Part shown: positions 12,601 through 22,989 of the stretch, in pieces | Layout of the letters: each line of letters begins with the position of its first letter | Position numbering within the stretch: position 1 is the first letter of the stretch | NCBI GenBank assembly: GCA_036346255.1 | Contig: CM070632.1 | Location: 21,407,408 to 21,471,407, forward strand | Direction: 5' to 3' | DNA length: 64,000 nucleotides | From: Ampelocalamus luodianensis | Taxonomy: Eukaryota > Streptophyta > Magnoliopsida > Poales > Poaceae | Notes under the pieces: model-generated | The model's database searches: none | Seen by the model: the letters and a program-made list of their open reading frames with translations, nothing else | What the model was told of the DNA's origin: nothing | Translations under genes and position numbers: made by a program

Positions 12601-12859
12601 TGCAAACGACGGTAAATTCCAGAAAAACAGGAGGCCTGACAGATCTGACAGATCTGCAAACGATGGTAAATTTCAGAATAAATTCCAGAAAAACAGGAGG
12701 CCCGACAGATCTGCAAGCGATGGTAAATTTCAGAATAAATTCCAGAAAAACAGGAGACCGGATGGCAACGGGAAAGGGAGGGGAAAAGGTAATGGAAACG
12801 GAAACGGATTTGGTAAGGGGAAAGGAAAGGGTAAAATGAAAGGGAAGGGTACCAGGTGA
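3633..12859 (+). CDS. RH29: DEAD-box ATP-dependent RNA helicase, DDX54/Dbp10 type (RH29-like)
   Basis: Eleven exons with consistent phase: 3633-4065, 4713-5873, 5968-6025, 6288-6389, 8123-8162, 8335-8411, 8554-8606, 9332-9413, 9491-9541, 10637-10769 and 12387-12859. The ATG at 3633 follows a pyrimidine-rich leader and begins a Lys/Arg-rich tail. Motifs in order: Q motif (GFESMGL, residue 48; PTPIQ, 70), ARTGSGKT (91-98), PTRDLA (125), TPGRL, DEAD (199-202), SAT (230), [31 protein letters not shown]10 C-terminal region and a basic Gly/Lys/Asn-rich tail follow. The family acts in the nucleolus in 60S ribosomal subunit biogenesis. One problem: near 5129-5131 the frame shifts as if one G were missing, so exon 2 as written stops at 5159-5161. 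Every motif after it is intact in the other frame. Confidence 0.92.
5125..5135 (+). other. Apparent 1-base deletion (frameshift) in helicase exon 2
   Basis: The upstream frame reads through 5129-5131 (AGG) and reaches TAA at 5159-5161. The conserved motif IV (IIFVSTK) and the rest of the helicase are in the frame that uses codon 5131-5133 (GAA). The expected family sequence Leu-Val-Arg-Glu would need GGG where GG is present. There is no intron here, and no obvious slippery heptamer. Sequencing or assembly error, or a recent null allele, are the two explanations. Confidence 0.85.
6036..6062. repeat. CTT/TTC microsatellite in helicase intron 3
   Basis: About eight to nine ttc triplets followed by a T run. 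It lies between the donor at 6026 and the acceptor ending at 6287. Confidence 0.9.
6390..8122 (+). other. Large helicase intron 4 containing a Mutator-like insertion
   Basis: This intron separates exon 4 (ends with codon AAG at 6389) from exon 5 (gaagaagagg at 8123). It holds the element at 7051-7692. A stretch at about 6630-6690 could encode a short acidic/polar peptide ending at a GT (gatagagtgag) and might be a skipped or relic exon. I did not include it, because joining 6389 to 8123 keeps the frame and gives the expected protein. Confidence 0.6.
7041..7702. mobile_element. 642-bp Mutator-like MITE in the intron, with target duplication
   Basis: The element spans 7051-7692 and is flanked by the direct repeat tgctcagaac (7041-7050 and 7693-7702). 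It has inverted ends: left catagttaccagattcgc, right (reverse complement) atacttacctgattcgc. A 9-10 bp target duplication plus inverted ends is typical of Mutator-like elements. There is no transposase. The interior carries many gattcgc/gcgaatc motifs in both orientations (for example 7134, 7560-7590, 7672), which may be subterminal binding repeats. Confidence 0.8.
8699..9040. other. Intron 7 insertion-like sequence without clear borders
   Basis: Helicase intron 7 (8607-9331) contains an atypical stretch with paired motifs such as aaccggtaggaccggtaacc and ggttccc/gggaacagg. It looks like a decayed element, but I could not find a target duplication. The rest of the intron is plain T-rich intronic DNA. 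Confidence 0.3.
10770..12386 (+). other. Long helicase intron 10 with short tandem repeats
   Basis: This intron separates exon 10 (ends 10769) from the last exon (acceptor ctgcag ending 12386). It holds a 22-bp direct repeat (gcataatggttggacttgc, twice near 11870-11916, a relic near 11985) and a 39-bp tandem repeat at 12042-12130. No coding segment was recognised. Confidence 0.6.
12042..12130. repeat. 39-bp tandem repeat in helicase intron 10
   Basis: Copies start at 12042, 12081 and 12120 (gctggtcaga / gctggccaga). The first two are complete and near identical, running to ccctggtgacaaaaa. The third is cut after about 10 bp. Confidence 0.9.
12552..12765 (+). repeat. Coding tandem repeats in the helicase C-terminal tail
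   Basis: The last exon encodes four imperfect units of the type DGKF-(Q/E)[13 protein letters not shown], with a shortened unit in the second position and a duplicated DRS. The DNA of units 3 and 4 is nearly identical (tttcagaataaattccag twice). The unit is basic and disordered, and continues into a Gly/Lys/Asn-rich tail ([11 protein letters not shown] type). Such tails bind RNA non-specifically. Confidence 0.85.
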
Positions 12860-13235
12860 TTCCCAGAAGAACGAGAAGATTAGCAGCACCAACGTAATAC
12901 AATGAAAATGCTTGCCGTACCCTGCAGTCCTGGACCTTGAGTCTAAATCCAGTTTTGCTTTTCTTGTATGGTGTCATTCTATACTAACGGTAGGCACAAT
13001 CAGCCAACATCTTGCTACGAATGTATTGTTCTTATCACCCGCTCAACCCTGGAGAATTTGCCGTATCTTTCGCTATGTATTAAATTATCAGTAGGGTCCG
13101 CTCAATGTGGAACAGGTTTCTGCTATTACCAGGTATCTTTTGTTTGCCAATACTTAAAGAGTGCGATCTTTCGGTGAGTCAAAACCGAGCCGGAGTGGGC
13201 TGTTTGCTGCGCACTGTTGTTTGCTTGTTTCTGTG
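12860..13235 (+). other. Helicase 3' UTR and flank
   Basis: Non-coding sequence between the helicase stop (TGA 12857-12859) and the copia insertion site at 13236. The retroelement landed about 380 bp past the stop, possibly within or just past the transcript end. No further gene was seen. Confidence 0.6.
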
Positions 13236-13240
13236 ATATA

Positions 13241-13513
13241 TGTTGAGAAACTGTCGCTGGCGAGTTCAGTCCGAGCGATTACCTCGTAGACAAGTATAGA
13301 ATCATAAGAACAATGCATAAACAACAAGAACAGAATAAGAGATAGAACACAGAGATGTAGGGGGACTTCTTGCTTCTCTTTATTCATTTATCCATCGATC
13401 AATCCTTTACAATGAATAGCACCTCCTATTTATAGGCTACGACCCTGCTAAGGTTTGGGATGAGGAGCCCAACTTGTGCCAGGACTTCTGGTCCTGGGTC
13501 CGGTTTCTTAACA
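13241..13513 (-). repeat. 3' LTR of the copia element
   Basis: Starts TGTTGAGAAAC and ends GGTTTCTTAACA. It matches 20095-20367 over its whole length with roughly 95% identity by eye. Confidence 0.93.
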
Positions 13514-13859
13514 CTCCCCCTTGGGCACTCATCTTTCATGTCTATGCCTCGTCAAAACTCAATAAAAACCCAGTGGAAAAAATTTGGAGAAAGAGTACAT
13601 GATACACGTTCTGCTGTGATGCACGAATTGCCTCATTAAAAACCTTAGCCGAGAAACTTCAGGAAAACTCGTCAAGGGAAAAAGAGTACAATCCACCCAA
13701 TTTCATTTAATCTCCTGGATTTATTCTTTGGGTACTCGATCTTCATGATCAAGCTTTAATAATGAGTTCGTGAAGGTTCTCCCCGACTTCAGACTTCTAA
13801 GTCTCATCATTCCAATTCACATATGCATCTTTCAATGTTAGACGCTTGAAGTGACTTAG

Positions 13860-15162
13860 TCAATAAATCGCAAGATTCTCACACGACTTAGTATGCGAGA
13901 CTTTAAATACGCTCATCTTTTGCAATTCATGAGCATAGAAGAACTTGGGGTTCATATGCTTTGTGAGAGAATTCTTCACATAACTCATCCGCATTTGTGC
14001 AACACAAGTCGCATTTATCTTCATAGATAATAGTGGGGTTAGAGCGGTATTCAATCCACATGACGCTAGATGTGGTGAATCATCCGTCAAGCCAAACACA
14101 ATCTCGTAAGGCCTCGTGACAGTGCTATTATTTCCGAGTGGTTCGTCAAGTCGATACAATACTCTGTAGACGTTTTCCATGGAATTGCGTTCCCACCACA
14201 TAGGAGTTCATAGCCTGCTTGCAATTTGGTCAGATGCGGATCCTACAGTGCACCAAGTATCTCCATAGCCGATCATATAAAGGTCTTGGTTCTTTCAGAG
14301 AATGTACCAAGTTCTTTGCTTTCTTGGAGGTATCGGAAGATGTCCTTCATTCCCTGCCAATGCCTTTGGTAGGTTTTGTACTATACCTTGCTAATAGGTT
14401 CATGGCAAATGCAATGCCCGGTCTAGTACAGTTTATTCAATACATGAGTGCTTCTATTGCACTTAAGTATGGGAATTCTGGTCCCAGGACTTCCTCCCCC
14501 TCTTTTCTGGATCTGTACAGGTTCTTGTCTTGCTGCAAAGATCTCCCGACCATTAACACCTTCAAAGGGTATGCCTTTTCAAAGTCTAACATTTCTAACA
14601 CCTTCTGAGTGTAGGTTGACTGATGTACTAATATCCCTTCAGGGGCATGCCCAAGCTGCAAGCCTAGGTAATATTTGGTTTTCACCCAAATCTTTCGCTT
14701 CAACTCCAACCTGTGTAAGAGCTTGCTTTCTTAATATCCTTCGTGGTTCGATGATATTCGATCAACTTCATACACCGCGATTATACAAAATCCATTCTGG
14801 ATCGTCGATAAATACACGATATTATTGCCATTGTTCGTGTAGCCTTTCTTGCATAGAAAGTCGCTGCGATTATACCACATTCGCGTGATTGCTTAAGTTC
14901 GCATAATGACTTTCCGAAGTTTCACAATCGTACATATTTCTATTTGCTCTGCTTTTAGTTCGGATGTTGATACATTCGGTATCTTCATATAAATGTCCGA
15001 ATCCAATATTTCATAAAGGTATGCTGGTACCCCATCCATCAATTTCACTTCTAACTTCAAGTTCACGCCATTGAGATAAATATTTAAAAGGGAGTTCCGC
15101 CATGACCGGGAATAAGTTTCTTCATAATCATCTTCGGACGTGCAAGAAACCTTGTGCAACAA
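13860..15162 (-). pseudogene. Copia reverse transcriptase / RNase H fragment
   Basis: Read on the minus strand. 15162-14893 matches the RVT_2 N-terminal part (Val-Asn-Leu-Lys-type, GVPAYLYEIL). 14709-14437 holds the conserved copia segment GLQLGHAPEGILVHQSTYTQ followed by VGRSLQQDK and PYLSAIEALMYL. 14201-13860 is RNase H-like. Between them, around 14780-14830, the expected YVDD catalytic box is disrupted (reads Tyr-Glu-Val-Asp with frame changes). Several stops and shifts make it non-functional. Confidence 0.85.
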
Positions 15163-16565
15163 GCCTTGCTTCTTTTATTTCTCTTCGAACAAATACCACT
15201 TATGCCCTGCGGGGTGCACAAGAGGAGGCGTGCGGCTTACAGGTCCAAACGTCTTTCTTTTATTCAGAGAGAATAATTCAATTTCTATTGCCTTCTTCCA
15301 ATCTTCTCAATCTGATCTTTTCTCTCATTCAGCGAGCAATGCAGGCTCTGGATCAAGATCATTGATTGTGGCAAGTTTCTTTGCAAAGTAAATGTCGACA
15401 TTGGCTGTTGTCATATTCAAAGATTCTCCCGTAGTCACATAATTTATAGCTATTTCTTCATGGGGCAGTTCAGCTAATGTTTCTACTTGCTCACCGCTGC
15501 TTTCAATTGCGGGGCAAGTCCCTTTAGTTTTTCAGCTCCGATGTGTGCGCACACATCCATACTGATGTCTCCTTTCATGGGGATATTCAATCCTAGTATG
15601 CCTTTTCTGAAGGTTCCATACCGGTGCCAGGTCTCAACTGGCTCCCGTTCTGGTTCTGGGGAACTTTGGTGATCGGCTGTGTCAAGTCCTTCTTATCCTT
15701 TTTCACCAGCGCCCCTGCTACTTCGATTCGAGGACCGGAGTTCTCGCCCTTTCGAGGCCTTAGGACGGGATTAGGATACCTTCATTGGTATTTCAACCTC
15801 TCCTGCATTGCGCATGTGCAAATGCTACTTGGTCACGCTCTTCAAATCACTAAAGTGGTCCGCGCTTGATTCGCTAATACTTGTAAATCAATTATCTTCG
15901 ACTTCAATTGTCTTCTAGACTTCAATTCAATTGTCTTCGATCGCAATTATCTTCTCGACTTCTCTATTTGCTTTACTAGTGCGGGTCATATGCATAGATT
16001 TCAATTATCTTCTGATTTCAATTGTCTTCTAGACTTCAATTGTTTCCGACATTATTATCAAGGGTTGATTTCTCCCCTAATGACGGAAACTAACCTCATC
16101 TAATGTACTATCGACCGGGCATTATACAAATCTCCAATATATGGTCCAAATACTTGATTATGGATGCCGTCTCATAACCAACGATATCCCGGACTTTCTG
16201 AGAAGACCCATTTCATTATTGCAGTGGTGGTATAGGTATATAACCCTTGCAACCAAACTCGCGAAGATGAGGAATTTTCAGTCTGACCCTTGCGCTAGTT
16301 GCATAGTTGGATGGATGTTATAGGTCGACGGTCTAAAATTGATGAGAGTCGCTACGAGCAGATCGCGTGTCCCCAACATATAGTTGGTAAATTACAATTC
16401 TTCAAAGTTCGCTAGTCCATTCAGGTGCGGATGTGCGGTATAGAATGCTCAACTTTAATTCCCATTTTCATACAATAATCATCGATGCCTTCGAGTACAT
16501 TCTCCGCGTTGTCCATTCGTGATGAACTTCACGTGATGATCGTGAAATTATTTCTCAATTGTTAA

Positions 16566-17391
16566 TTATCTCAGATTTAGCTTTGCAAAAGCATGGTTTC
16601 TCATAGACAATAAATATACGTGCGACCATTCCGAGGAAGCATCAATGAGCACCATAAAATACCTAAATGACCTTACGGGGTTGTATAGGATCGCAAAAGT
16701 CTCTCTGATACGGTCCAGAATGCAGGACTTCATCCTTCGCCAGAGCAAAAGGTCTAATAATTAATTTCCCGGTGGCACATGCGGGGCACACAAAATCTTC
16801 CAGATTCAGGAAATTCTTTATATTCATATTATGTCCCCGTGAATTGTTAATTATATCTCTCATTAGCCTAAGACCTAAGCGCATAATCTATCATGCGTAG
16901 ATAGAAAAGTTCGAGCTTCTAAAATCGTTTTCAAGGCGAGCAGTGCAAATGCCTTAATATTAGTGTAGTATAGCCCGCCATATGAAGGAAGACATTCTAA
17001 TGCTATTTTTCACTTTCTTCACGCTTTGTAATGAGCAGTATTCTGTGACCATACTCTTCTTCGCCTCTACACGAAACCGTAGCGCAAATATCCTTGAGAG
17101 TTCTAGTCAATTCGGTACAACAAGTCTTCTTCAATGACCAAAGTTGTGCCCATTCGAGTATAATTGTGGCCCTTCCCGAGCCTATTATACAAGTATCGCG
17201 CTCGCGATTGTCGTAAGACTACCAAGATTCTTGCCGATCGACCGGAAAAATTCCATTTCTCTCAGGATGGTATTCGTTGTGCCGCTACATGCTAAGCACA
17301 CTTCCTCCATAGGGCGCCACACGCGTTCTAATATAATGTACTTTATTAATATGTAGCAGAAAGCAAGCAACACATAAATAAAATACTTCAA
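16566..17391 (-). pseudogene. Copia protease and integrase fragment
   Basis: Minus strand. The protease segment at about 17391-17185 contains LACSGTTNTILRE, where the family has Asp-Ser-(A/G)-Thr; the catalytic Asp is replaced by Cys. The integrase follows: a region with CPACATGK (16884-16663) like the end of the zinc-binding domain, then FMVLIDASSEWSHVYLL, which carries the first Asp of the DDE core. The reading frame changes several times. Confidence 0.8.
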
Positions 17392-17717
17392 ATATCAGAA
17401 CATAACTTGCTATTACAAAGACGGGAAAATAAGTCTTGCAGGACTCATAATAATAATTTAATGCTTTGCTCTGCTAGAGCTTGCAACCATTATTCAATAA
17501 TTCAAAATTTTGCTTCAATTACAAACTGTAAGTTTCTATAAAAGGTCCGAGTGCAATGCGTGCACTGGATCTAATAGGCGAAGTATTCAGGAACTTCTGC
17601 CTAAATCGGCTCCATGCGCGATCTTCTCCTCTTGAGCAGCTACGGTTGTGGCCGCTGCGATGTCCAAAGGAGGGATGATGGGGCTGTTACTGGGCTGTTC
17701 ACATTCATAAGTGCAGG

Positions 17718-18191
17718 CTAATGGATGTGGATCCTCTGTGCCTGCAATGGCGAGGTATGCCTCATGCTGTCATTTGCCCTTCTTCTTAGACTGTAAAGCA
17801 TCAATAATGTGCGACGCACGACCTTACCCTTCTTGCTCCTCTCATTTGTGAGAGGATTCATCACCTTGTAGCTGCTAGCAGTGGCTTCATGGCCAACATT
17901 GCTACTAGGTGGCTGCAAGATGAAGTTCTTTCCTAGAACATCACCTTGAGCTTCCGCAACTTGCATGATGTCAATTAATTCGGCATACTTCTTGTAGCCG
18001 TCTTGACGATAGTTGCGTATGGATTGTACCGCATTGGGGTGAAAGGTAGCGATGGTCTTCCCAATTGTCTGCTCATCCGTGATCACATTACCACAGAATT
18101 GGAGACTGATATAAATTCTATACAAATTCTGGCCATACTGGGTCAGTTCTTCGAATTCCTGATTCGTGATGCCAGTCATCTTCATATTCAT
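17718..18191 (-). pseudogene. Copia gag fragment (UBN2-type)
   Basis: One open segment of 157 codons resembling the plant copia gag core (UBN2/retrotransposon gag). It has the typical run of a Leu-Tyr-Arg-Ile helix, FCG, then TFHPNAV, then RNYRQDGYKKYAELI. Its N-terminus should lie further right but is not open. A short basic KKGKVVRR stretch follows near the C-terminus. The canonical CCHC knuckle was not found. Confidence 0.75.
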
Positions 18192-18599
18192 GTAAAAAGT
18201 TCAAAGGATTACTGCTGGTAATCTGTATAAAATGGTTGCAAAATTCTCACAATGCTCTTCGAACTCCAGGTTCGTATTCCCGTATTTTTCTATGTATTTT
18301 TCATGATTTACTGCTATTTTCAGTGATTAAAAGCAATATAAACAATCACAGATAATCAAAACAGTAAATACAATAAATAAATTGCATAGAAATAACAATA
18401 ACAAAGTTAAATATGCTTCAAATTTCAAAATTATGCAAAAATTTGGATTCCTGAAGCCCTTTCCTGCTGGAAAAAGGATTTTTCGGTGAAAACTGCAAGT
18501 TTCAGGGGTTAAAACGCGAGATCTCAATTCTGAGAGAAATTGCGCGTAATTTTCATATCTTCCGAGGGGTTTTCCGCAAAATTCCTTTATTCGCGAAAA

Positions 18600-19700
18600 T
18601 TTAACGCAATTATGAACACTTAGGTTTTTTTTTTTTTTTTTTTTTTTTGCAAAAGGTCCGGATTTTTTTTCTCATCCCGCCCCCCTCCTTTCTTTTACCG
18701 GTTGGGTCGATTCTAGTCGGCCCGATCTGCCTCCGCCCCCTTCGGCCCAAAGGGGCCCATCCAGCCGGCACAAAAGGGTTGCACGGGTAGGGTTTCCCCC
18801 TACCCCAGCTACAAGCGGCGGCGGCGGGGCCTGCATAGGCGGCTTCGAGGTGGCCGCTTGAGGTGGCGGCGGCGACCTTCAAGGCGGCGACGGCGGCGCG
18901 GCGCGCCCTCTACGGCGCGACGCGAGTAGGGGAAGGTCGGCGGGCGGTCACGACCAGCGCGGCCACATGGCGGCGCGGCGGCCGGGCGGCTACAGCGGCG
19001 GGCAAGGGCGATCGGCGACGCGCGCGTGGCGCGCGCAGTCGGCGGGGCCGAAGCGGCAGTGCGGGCCGACGGCGCCCCGCTCCTTTTTTTTTTTGCGTCG
19101 GCAGGCGGCCGCGGGCCGTCCGGAGCGCGAGGCGCTTACGGGCCGGCGTGGTGGGGGCCGTGCGGTGCCGGCCGCGGCGCTCCCACCCCCCTTTTTCTTT
19201 GCATCGGCGCGCCGGTGCCCTTCGGGAGGGGCCAAGTGGCGCGGCGCGGGTGGCTTCAAGCACGCCGGCCGGCGACGATGCGGGGAGGCGCCGTGGCCAT
19301 GCAAGGCCGCGGTGGCGCGGGTGGTCGTTGCGGTCGGCCAGAGTTCAGCCGGCGCGCTCTTTTTTTCGACATCGCTTTGCATGATGCATGGCCGGTGCTG
19401 GCCGTGGGGCCGCTGTTGGCGGCGGCGCACGAAGCCGGGAGGTCACTTCGGGTGGCGACAAGCGGGGCAGGCCGCTGCGGGTGGCGGCGCGCGGCCGGGA
19501 GGTCGCTTCGGGCGTTAGGTGTGGCAGCCTCATGCAGCGAGGCGGTGTCCGGGGAGGCACCGTTACGGGCGGTGGTGGCAGGCGGTCGACCGGCGACGAC
19601 GCGGCCGTACAGGGCTGTGCTGTTTTTTTTTTTTCTTTTTTCTCTTTCATGCAATGTGTAATGTAATGTAGTACAAAAACGCAACGGAGGCGCGACTTCA
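18600..19700 (-). other. GC-rich leader of the copia element with homopolymer tracts
   Basis: Between the 5' LTR and gag lies roughly 1.1 kb of extremely GC-rich sequence. It is broken by T tracts (18627-18648, 19083-19094, about 19358-19364, 19622-19634), which are A tracts on the element's sense strand. Similar blocks recur, for example gccgggaggtc at about 19434 and 19494, each followed by cttcgggyg. Long open frames here in several registers are low-complexity Arg/Ala/Pro/Gly and are best seen as by-products of GC content. Confidence 0.6.
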
Positions 19701-20094
19701 TGCCGTCATGTGTGTGCTTGCCGCGTGCTAGCGGCGTGGTACTGTCGTTGCCTCCGTGGCGGTACGTGATGGCGGACTATGCCGACCGGTAACGTATCGC
19801 GGAGGTAGTGACAGCCGCTTGCAGGCGGTGCCATGCACATGATGCCTTTCATGCGATTGCATCTACTATCTACGGTACAATCATCATCTACTCTTTCATG
19901 CAATCCACCGATCGGCTTGGCCGGCGACTTCAAGTCGGCTCGCGGTAGATTAGAGCGGATTTGCACCGTAGGAAACCAATCTAGAAAGCCAAATTTGCAG
20001 AATTGAAAGCAATCTAGAAAACGATTCAATCTACGAGCGTCGTTCATCGACAATTATCTTTTCGATGCGAGGAGAGTCGATCGTACTGATAACG

Positions 20095-20367
20095 TGTTGA
20101 GGAACCGTCGCTGGCGAGTCCAGTCCGAGCGATTACCTCGTAGACAAGTATAGAATCATAAGAACAATGCATGAACAACAAGAACAGAATAAGAGATAGA
20201 ACACAGAGATGTAGGAGGACTTCTTGCTTCTCTTTATTCATTCATCCATCGATCAATCCTTTACAATGAATAGCACCCTATATTTATAGGCTACGACCCT
20301 GCTAGGGTTTGGGATGAGGAGCCCACCTTGGGCCAGGACTCCTGATCCTGGGCCCGGTTTCTTAACA
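20095..20367 (-). repeat. 5' LTR of the copia element
   Basis: Same 273-bp unit as 13241-13513. A TATA-like box (tataaatag on the minus strand, about 20279-20287) is present. The sequence just inside this LTR on the element strand reads cgttatcagtacgat, similar to the tRNA-Met primer-site core TATCAG. Confidence 0.93.
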
Positions 20368-20372
20368 ATATA

Positions 20373-20936
20373 AACCGATATTTTCGTATGCAAACATGTG
20401 TATGATGCGTGTCCGCCTGCCTACCGGTGTCCGAAGCTAAAAGCGAGCGATGGATCGAACGCATTTGTTCCATTTCGAGTGATGGATGATGGGTGGATCA
20501 CAGCAGCTGCTGCAAAGCACGCCCACCTCTCTTTGCCTTTGCCCGCCGAATCGAAGCCTCGAGGATGCTTGGACTCTTAACGTGAACGCGATGATCCATC
20601 GCCACCAACCACCCCACTTTCTCCTGTAACTTCCTCAGCCAAAGCATGGATCCAGATACTCTGCAGTATCACAGAAGACACCATGTGAACAGTATATGAG
20701 TGAACAGTGTACTGGTGTAGTCGCATCAAAATACTGTAGCAGCGGATTACCATAGCGCAAACATTAACAATTGATCTCGGCTTAGATTTTTAATTGGACG
20801 GTCGAGATCACTTCTAATGTCCATACACTGTAGATCTTTTACATTGACTCATTCAATGCAGAGGATCATAATCCCTAAGATATGCAACATTGCCATGATA
20901 TGATGCTGGAAAATAAATCCTCTGCATATTAGGAAG
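20373..20936. other. Intergenic DNA without recognised genes
   Basis: No exon-like or RNA-like feature was recognised. Sequence composition is ordinary for grass intergenic DNA. Confidence 0.5.
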
Positions 20937-21340
20937 CGATCTCTAGAGCAGTTTTTATTGTTTAATCCTTTTTTAAGAAATATTTTAAAGATAGCCTCTT
21001 CTTAACTTTATTTCTAATTCTAACCCCTTTGGTCACGCCATGACCCGTGATATAACCAAACTGTGCTGTCACGCCACCTACCACGGCGTGACCAAACCTG
21101 CCAGATAACCCCCTAAGTCAACACGCGTCCATGTTCGGACTAAGTCTTGTCACGCCAAGATCCGTGGCGTGACAACACTCATTTGCCACGCCAAGATCCG
21201 TGGCGTGACAACGTGCTTTTGCCACGCCACGCGTAGTGGCATGGCCAAAGGGGTTAGAATTGGAAATAAAGTTAGGAAGAGGCTATCTTTAAAATATTTT
21301 TTAAAAAAGGATTAAAAAATAAAAACTGCTCCGATCTCTA
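20937..21340. mobile_element. 386-bp foldback Mutator-like MITE with hairpin array
   Basis: The element is 20946-21331, with 9-bp direct repeats cgatctcta at 20937-20945 and 21332-21340. The terminal inverted repeats are about 87 bp with only about four mismatches by eye (left gagcagtttttattg, right tail reverse complement gagcagtttttattt). The core consists of palindromic modules of the form (T/C)CACGCCA-N-TGGCGTGA at about 21078, 21147, 21183 and 21220. A 9-bp duplication and long inverted ends place it with Mutator-like foldback MITEs. Confidence 0.88.
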
Positions 21341-21480
21341 CCGTCTGATAAAAAAATCAAAGGGGCGACATCAATAACTACAATGTTTTTGCTACAATAA
21401 AATAACCGCCCACCGTCTGATAAAAAATCAAAGAGCGACATCGATAACTACAATGTTTTTGCTACAATAAAATAACCACC
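21341..21480. repeat. Tandem pair, about 71-bp period
   Basis: Two copies, each starting ccgtctgataaaaaa and running through gcgacatc.ataactacaatg to aaaataacc. They begin at about 21341 and 21412 and abut the target duplication of the foldback element. Confidence 0.85.
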
Positions 21481-21878
21481 GTATGTATTTCCCTACTTCT
21501 ACAGTGCCCTTGCAGAGTACTGCTTACACTCACAAAACAATGTTTACAGAGTGAACCTTTGCAATAATGCAGAGGACCCAGATCCATGATGCTGCAAGTA
21601 CTACAGTGTCTACCAATAGCTAGCCTGCCTAGTTGCGAAGTGTGATCTGGAATAGGATCTAGTTGGACGGTAGCAGGGGACAAGAGCAAAAGAAACTGAT
21701 TAGATATCACATTTGGTGTTTCACTACTCACTACTGCACAGCCACAGAGCTCTCCTCCAAGCCTAAGCTCTTCTTTATAGAACTTTTTGCCCCCCACTCG
21801 TAAATATGTTCTGAACAAGTCTTCTCTATGATCAATAACAGCACGAATTTTGGCCTGAATCGATATAAACTGCCCATG
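21481..21878. other. Intergenic DNA without recognised genes
   Basis: No convincing coding or RNA feature. A minus-strand open frame across 21462-21932 has no recognisable domain and overlaps repeats. Confidence 0.4.
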
Positions 21879-22290
21879 ATTAGGAACCGTGCTGCTTGCT
21901 GGTTGGCTTAATGTTTTTTTTTTCGAGAACACACAAAAGAATTAGTTTCTTCTTCAGCACCAACGACCAGCCAAATGGGTTGCACCATCCAATGTCTGGG
22001 CATCCTAACACGAACCGGTTGTGTGTGACAGTCGCCCTGTTGCCTATTGCCGACTAACGTAACCAATGGACCTACTGGTGATGTAGCTAATCAGGGCATG
22101 CAATGTGACACCGCCGTGGTAGAATACTTGCTCCAAGAGCGTCACGTCACGCTGCATATTTTTCTTTCCCTTGTTGGATCGGTTAGATTCAGGCATTTCG
22201 CCTCTTTTTTTAGTAGTTAGTTGTTGGAGGTTGATGGAATATTAGATGTGCCGACTTCCCAATGGATACTAGTAGGAGCATGCTATTACT
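21879..22290. repeat. Direct duplication, copy A
   Basis: Begins attaggaaccgtgctgcttg and matches 23513-23920 through tcttcagcaccaacgaccag, cagtcgccctgtt, cctactggtgatgtagctaa and ggttgatggaatattag. The copies have diverged by substitutions and short indels (for example a ctcttttttta insertion only here). Confidence 0.85.
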
Positions 22291-22989
22291 AAGGCGTGAA
22301 CGGTTACATTGGGGATATATAATAGAGCACATCGCACATTGATAGGGGTTCGGTATGTTCTCGGTTTAAAGAAGAATATAATATATATGTGATGTCGCTT
22401 GAACTCGAAGATTGTGAGGTATCAATTAGAGGTGGAGTCATGCGAGTTACTTGCAAAGGACATATAATCATAAAAAGTGTATGGAGCAATGGAGGATACT
22501 GATTAATGGATAATCATAAGGGAAGAGCAGCCAATGGGATGTCTGATAAAATTCTGGTAAGGAGAAGGAAACCGTGTCGTCAACGCTAGGTACTTAGATG
22601 TCATCTGTAGTTATGTGCGGAACTGTAAAAACAGTTGAAAAATCTAGTAGGTACAAAGGCGAATGTACAAGTTGTTGAAAGGAAGATGTGGTGGGACCAA
22701 CCATATGGTACTGACGAGCCGGTGGATCTCGAAGGCGGTATAAACCTATGGCATGGAGGGTTGTAGGAAGAGGAGGTGTGATTAACTAAACTACACAACG
22801 AATGAGCTCTCAGGTGGAAGATCCTGGCGGGCTAGCCCGGATACTGACATGCACATTGCGGTGATGTGCATGAGCCCCCTGTGATAGAGACATTTCCAAA
22901 GGTGGGGGAATTTTTTTGGAAAAACAAAAATAGCAGAGCCAACTTGAAGTGAATTCTTGGAGGAGCATGGTGACTTCAATAGATAAGAG

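Larger units (their letters stand above)
13236..20372 (-). mobile_element. Ty1/copia LTR retrotransposon, decayed, 7.1 kb
   Basis: The element is 13241-20367, bounded by the perfect 5-bp duplication atata (13236-13240 and 20368-20372). The LTRs are 273 bp and start TGTTGAG, ending TTAACA. Coding sequence is on the minus strand, so the 5' LTR is the right one. Order 5' to 3': long GC-rich leader, gag, protease, integrase, reverse transcriptase, RNase H. PR-IN-RT-RH is the copia order. A purine run (aaggggga on the minus strand, 13514-13522) sits at the 3' LTR as polypurine tract. The LTRs differ at about 14-16 of 273 positions by eye, and all genes are broken, so it is old and inactive. Confidence 0.93.

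Noticed and set aside
12260..12977. Minus-strand open frames of 150-210 codons opposite the helicase last exon
   Set aside because: They are the antisense of the coding tandem repeats ([17 protein letters not shown] periodic peptide) and have no independent signal.
18863..19701. Several long overlapping open frames on both strands in GC-rich DNA
   Set aside because: Low-complexity Arg/Ala/Gly/Pro proteins in all registers, inside the copia leader, with no domain; explained by high GC reducing stop codons.
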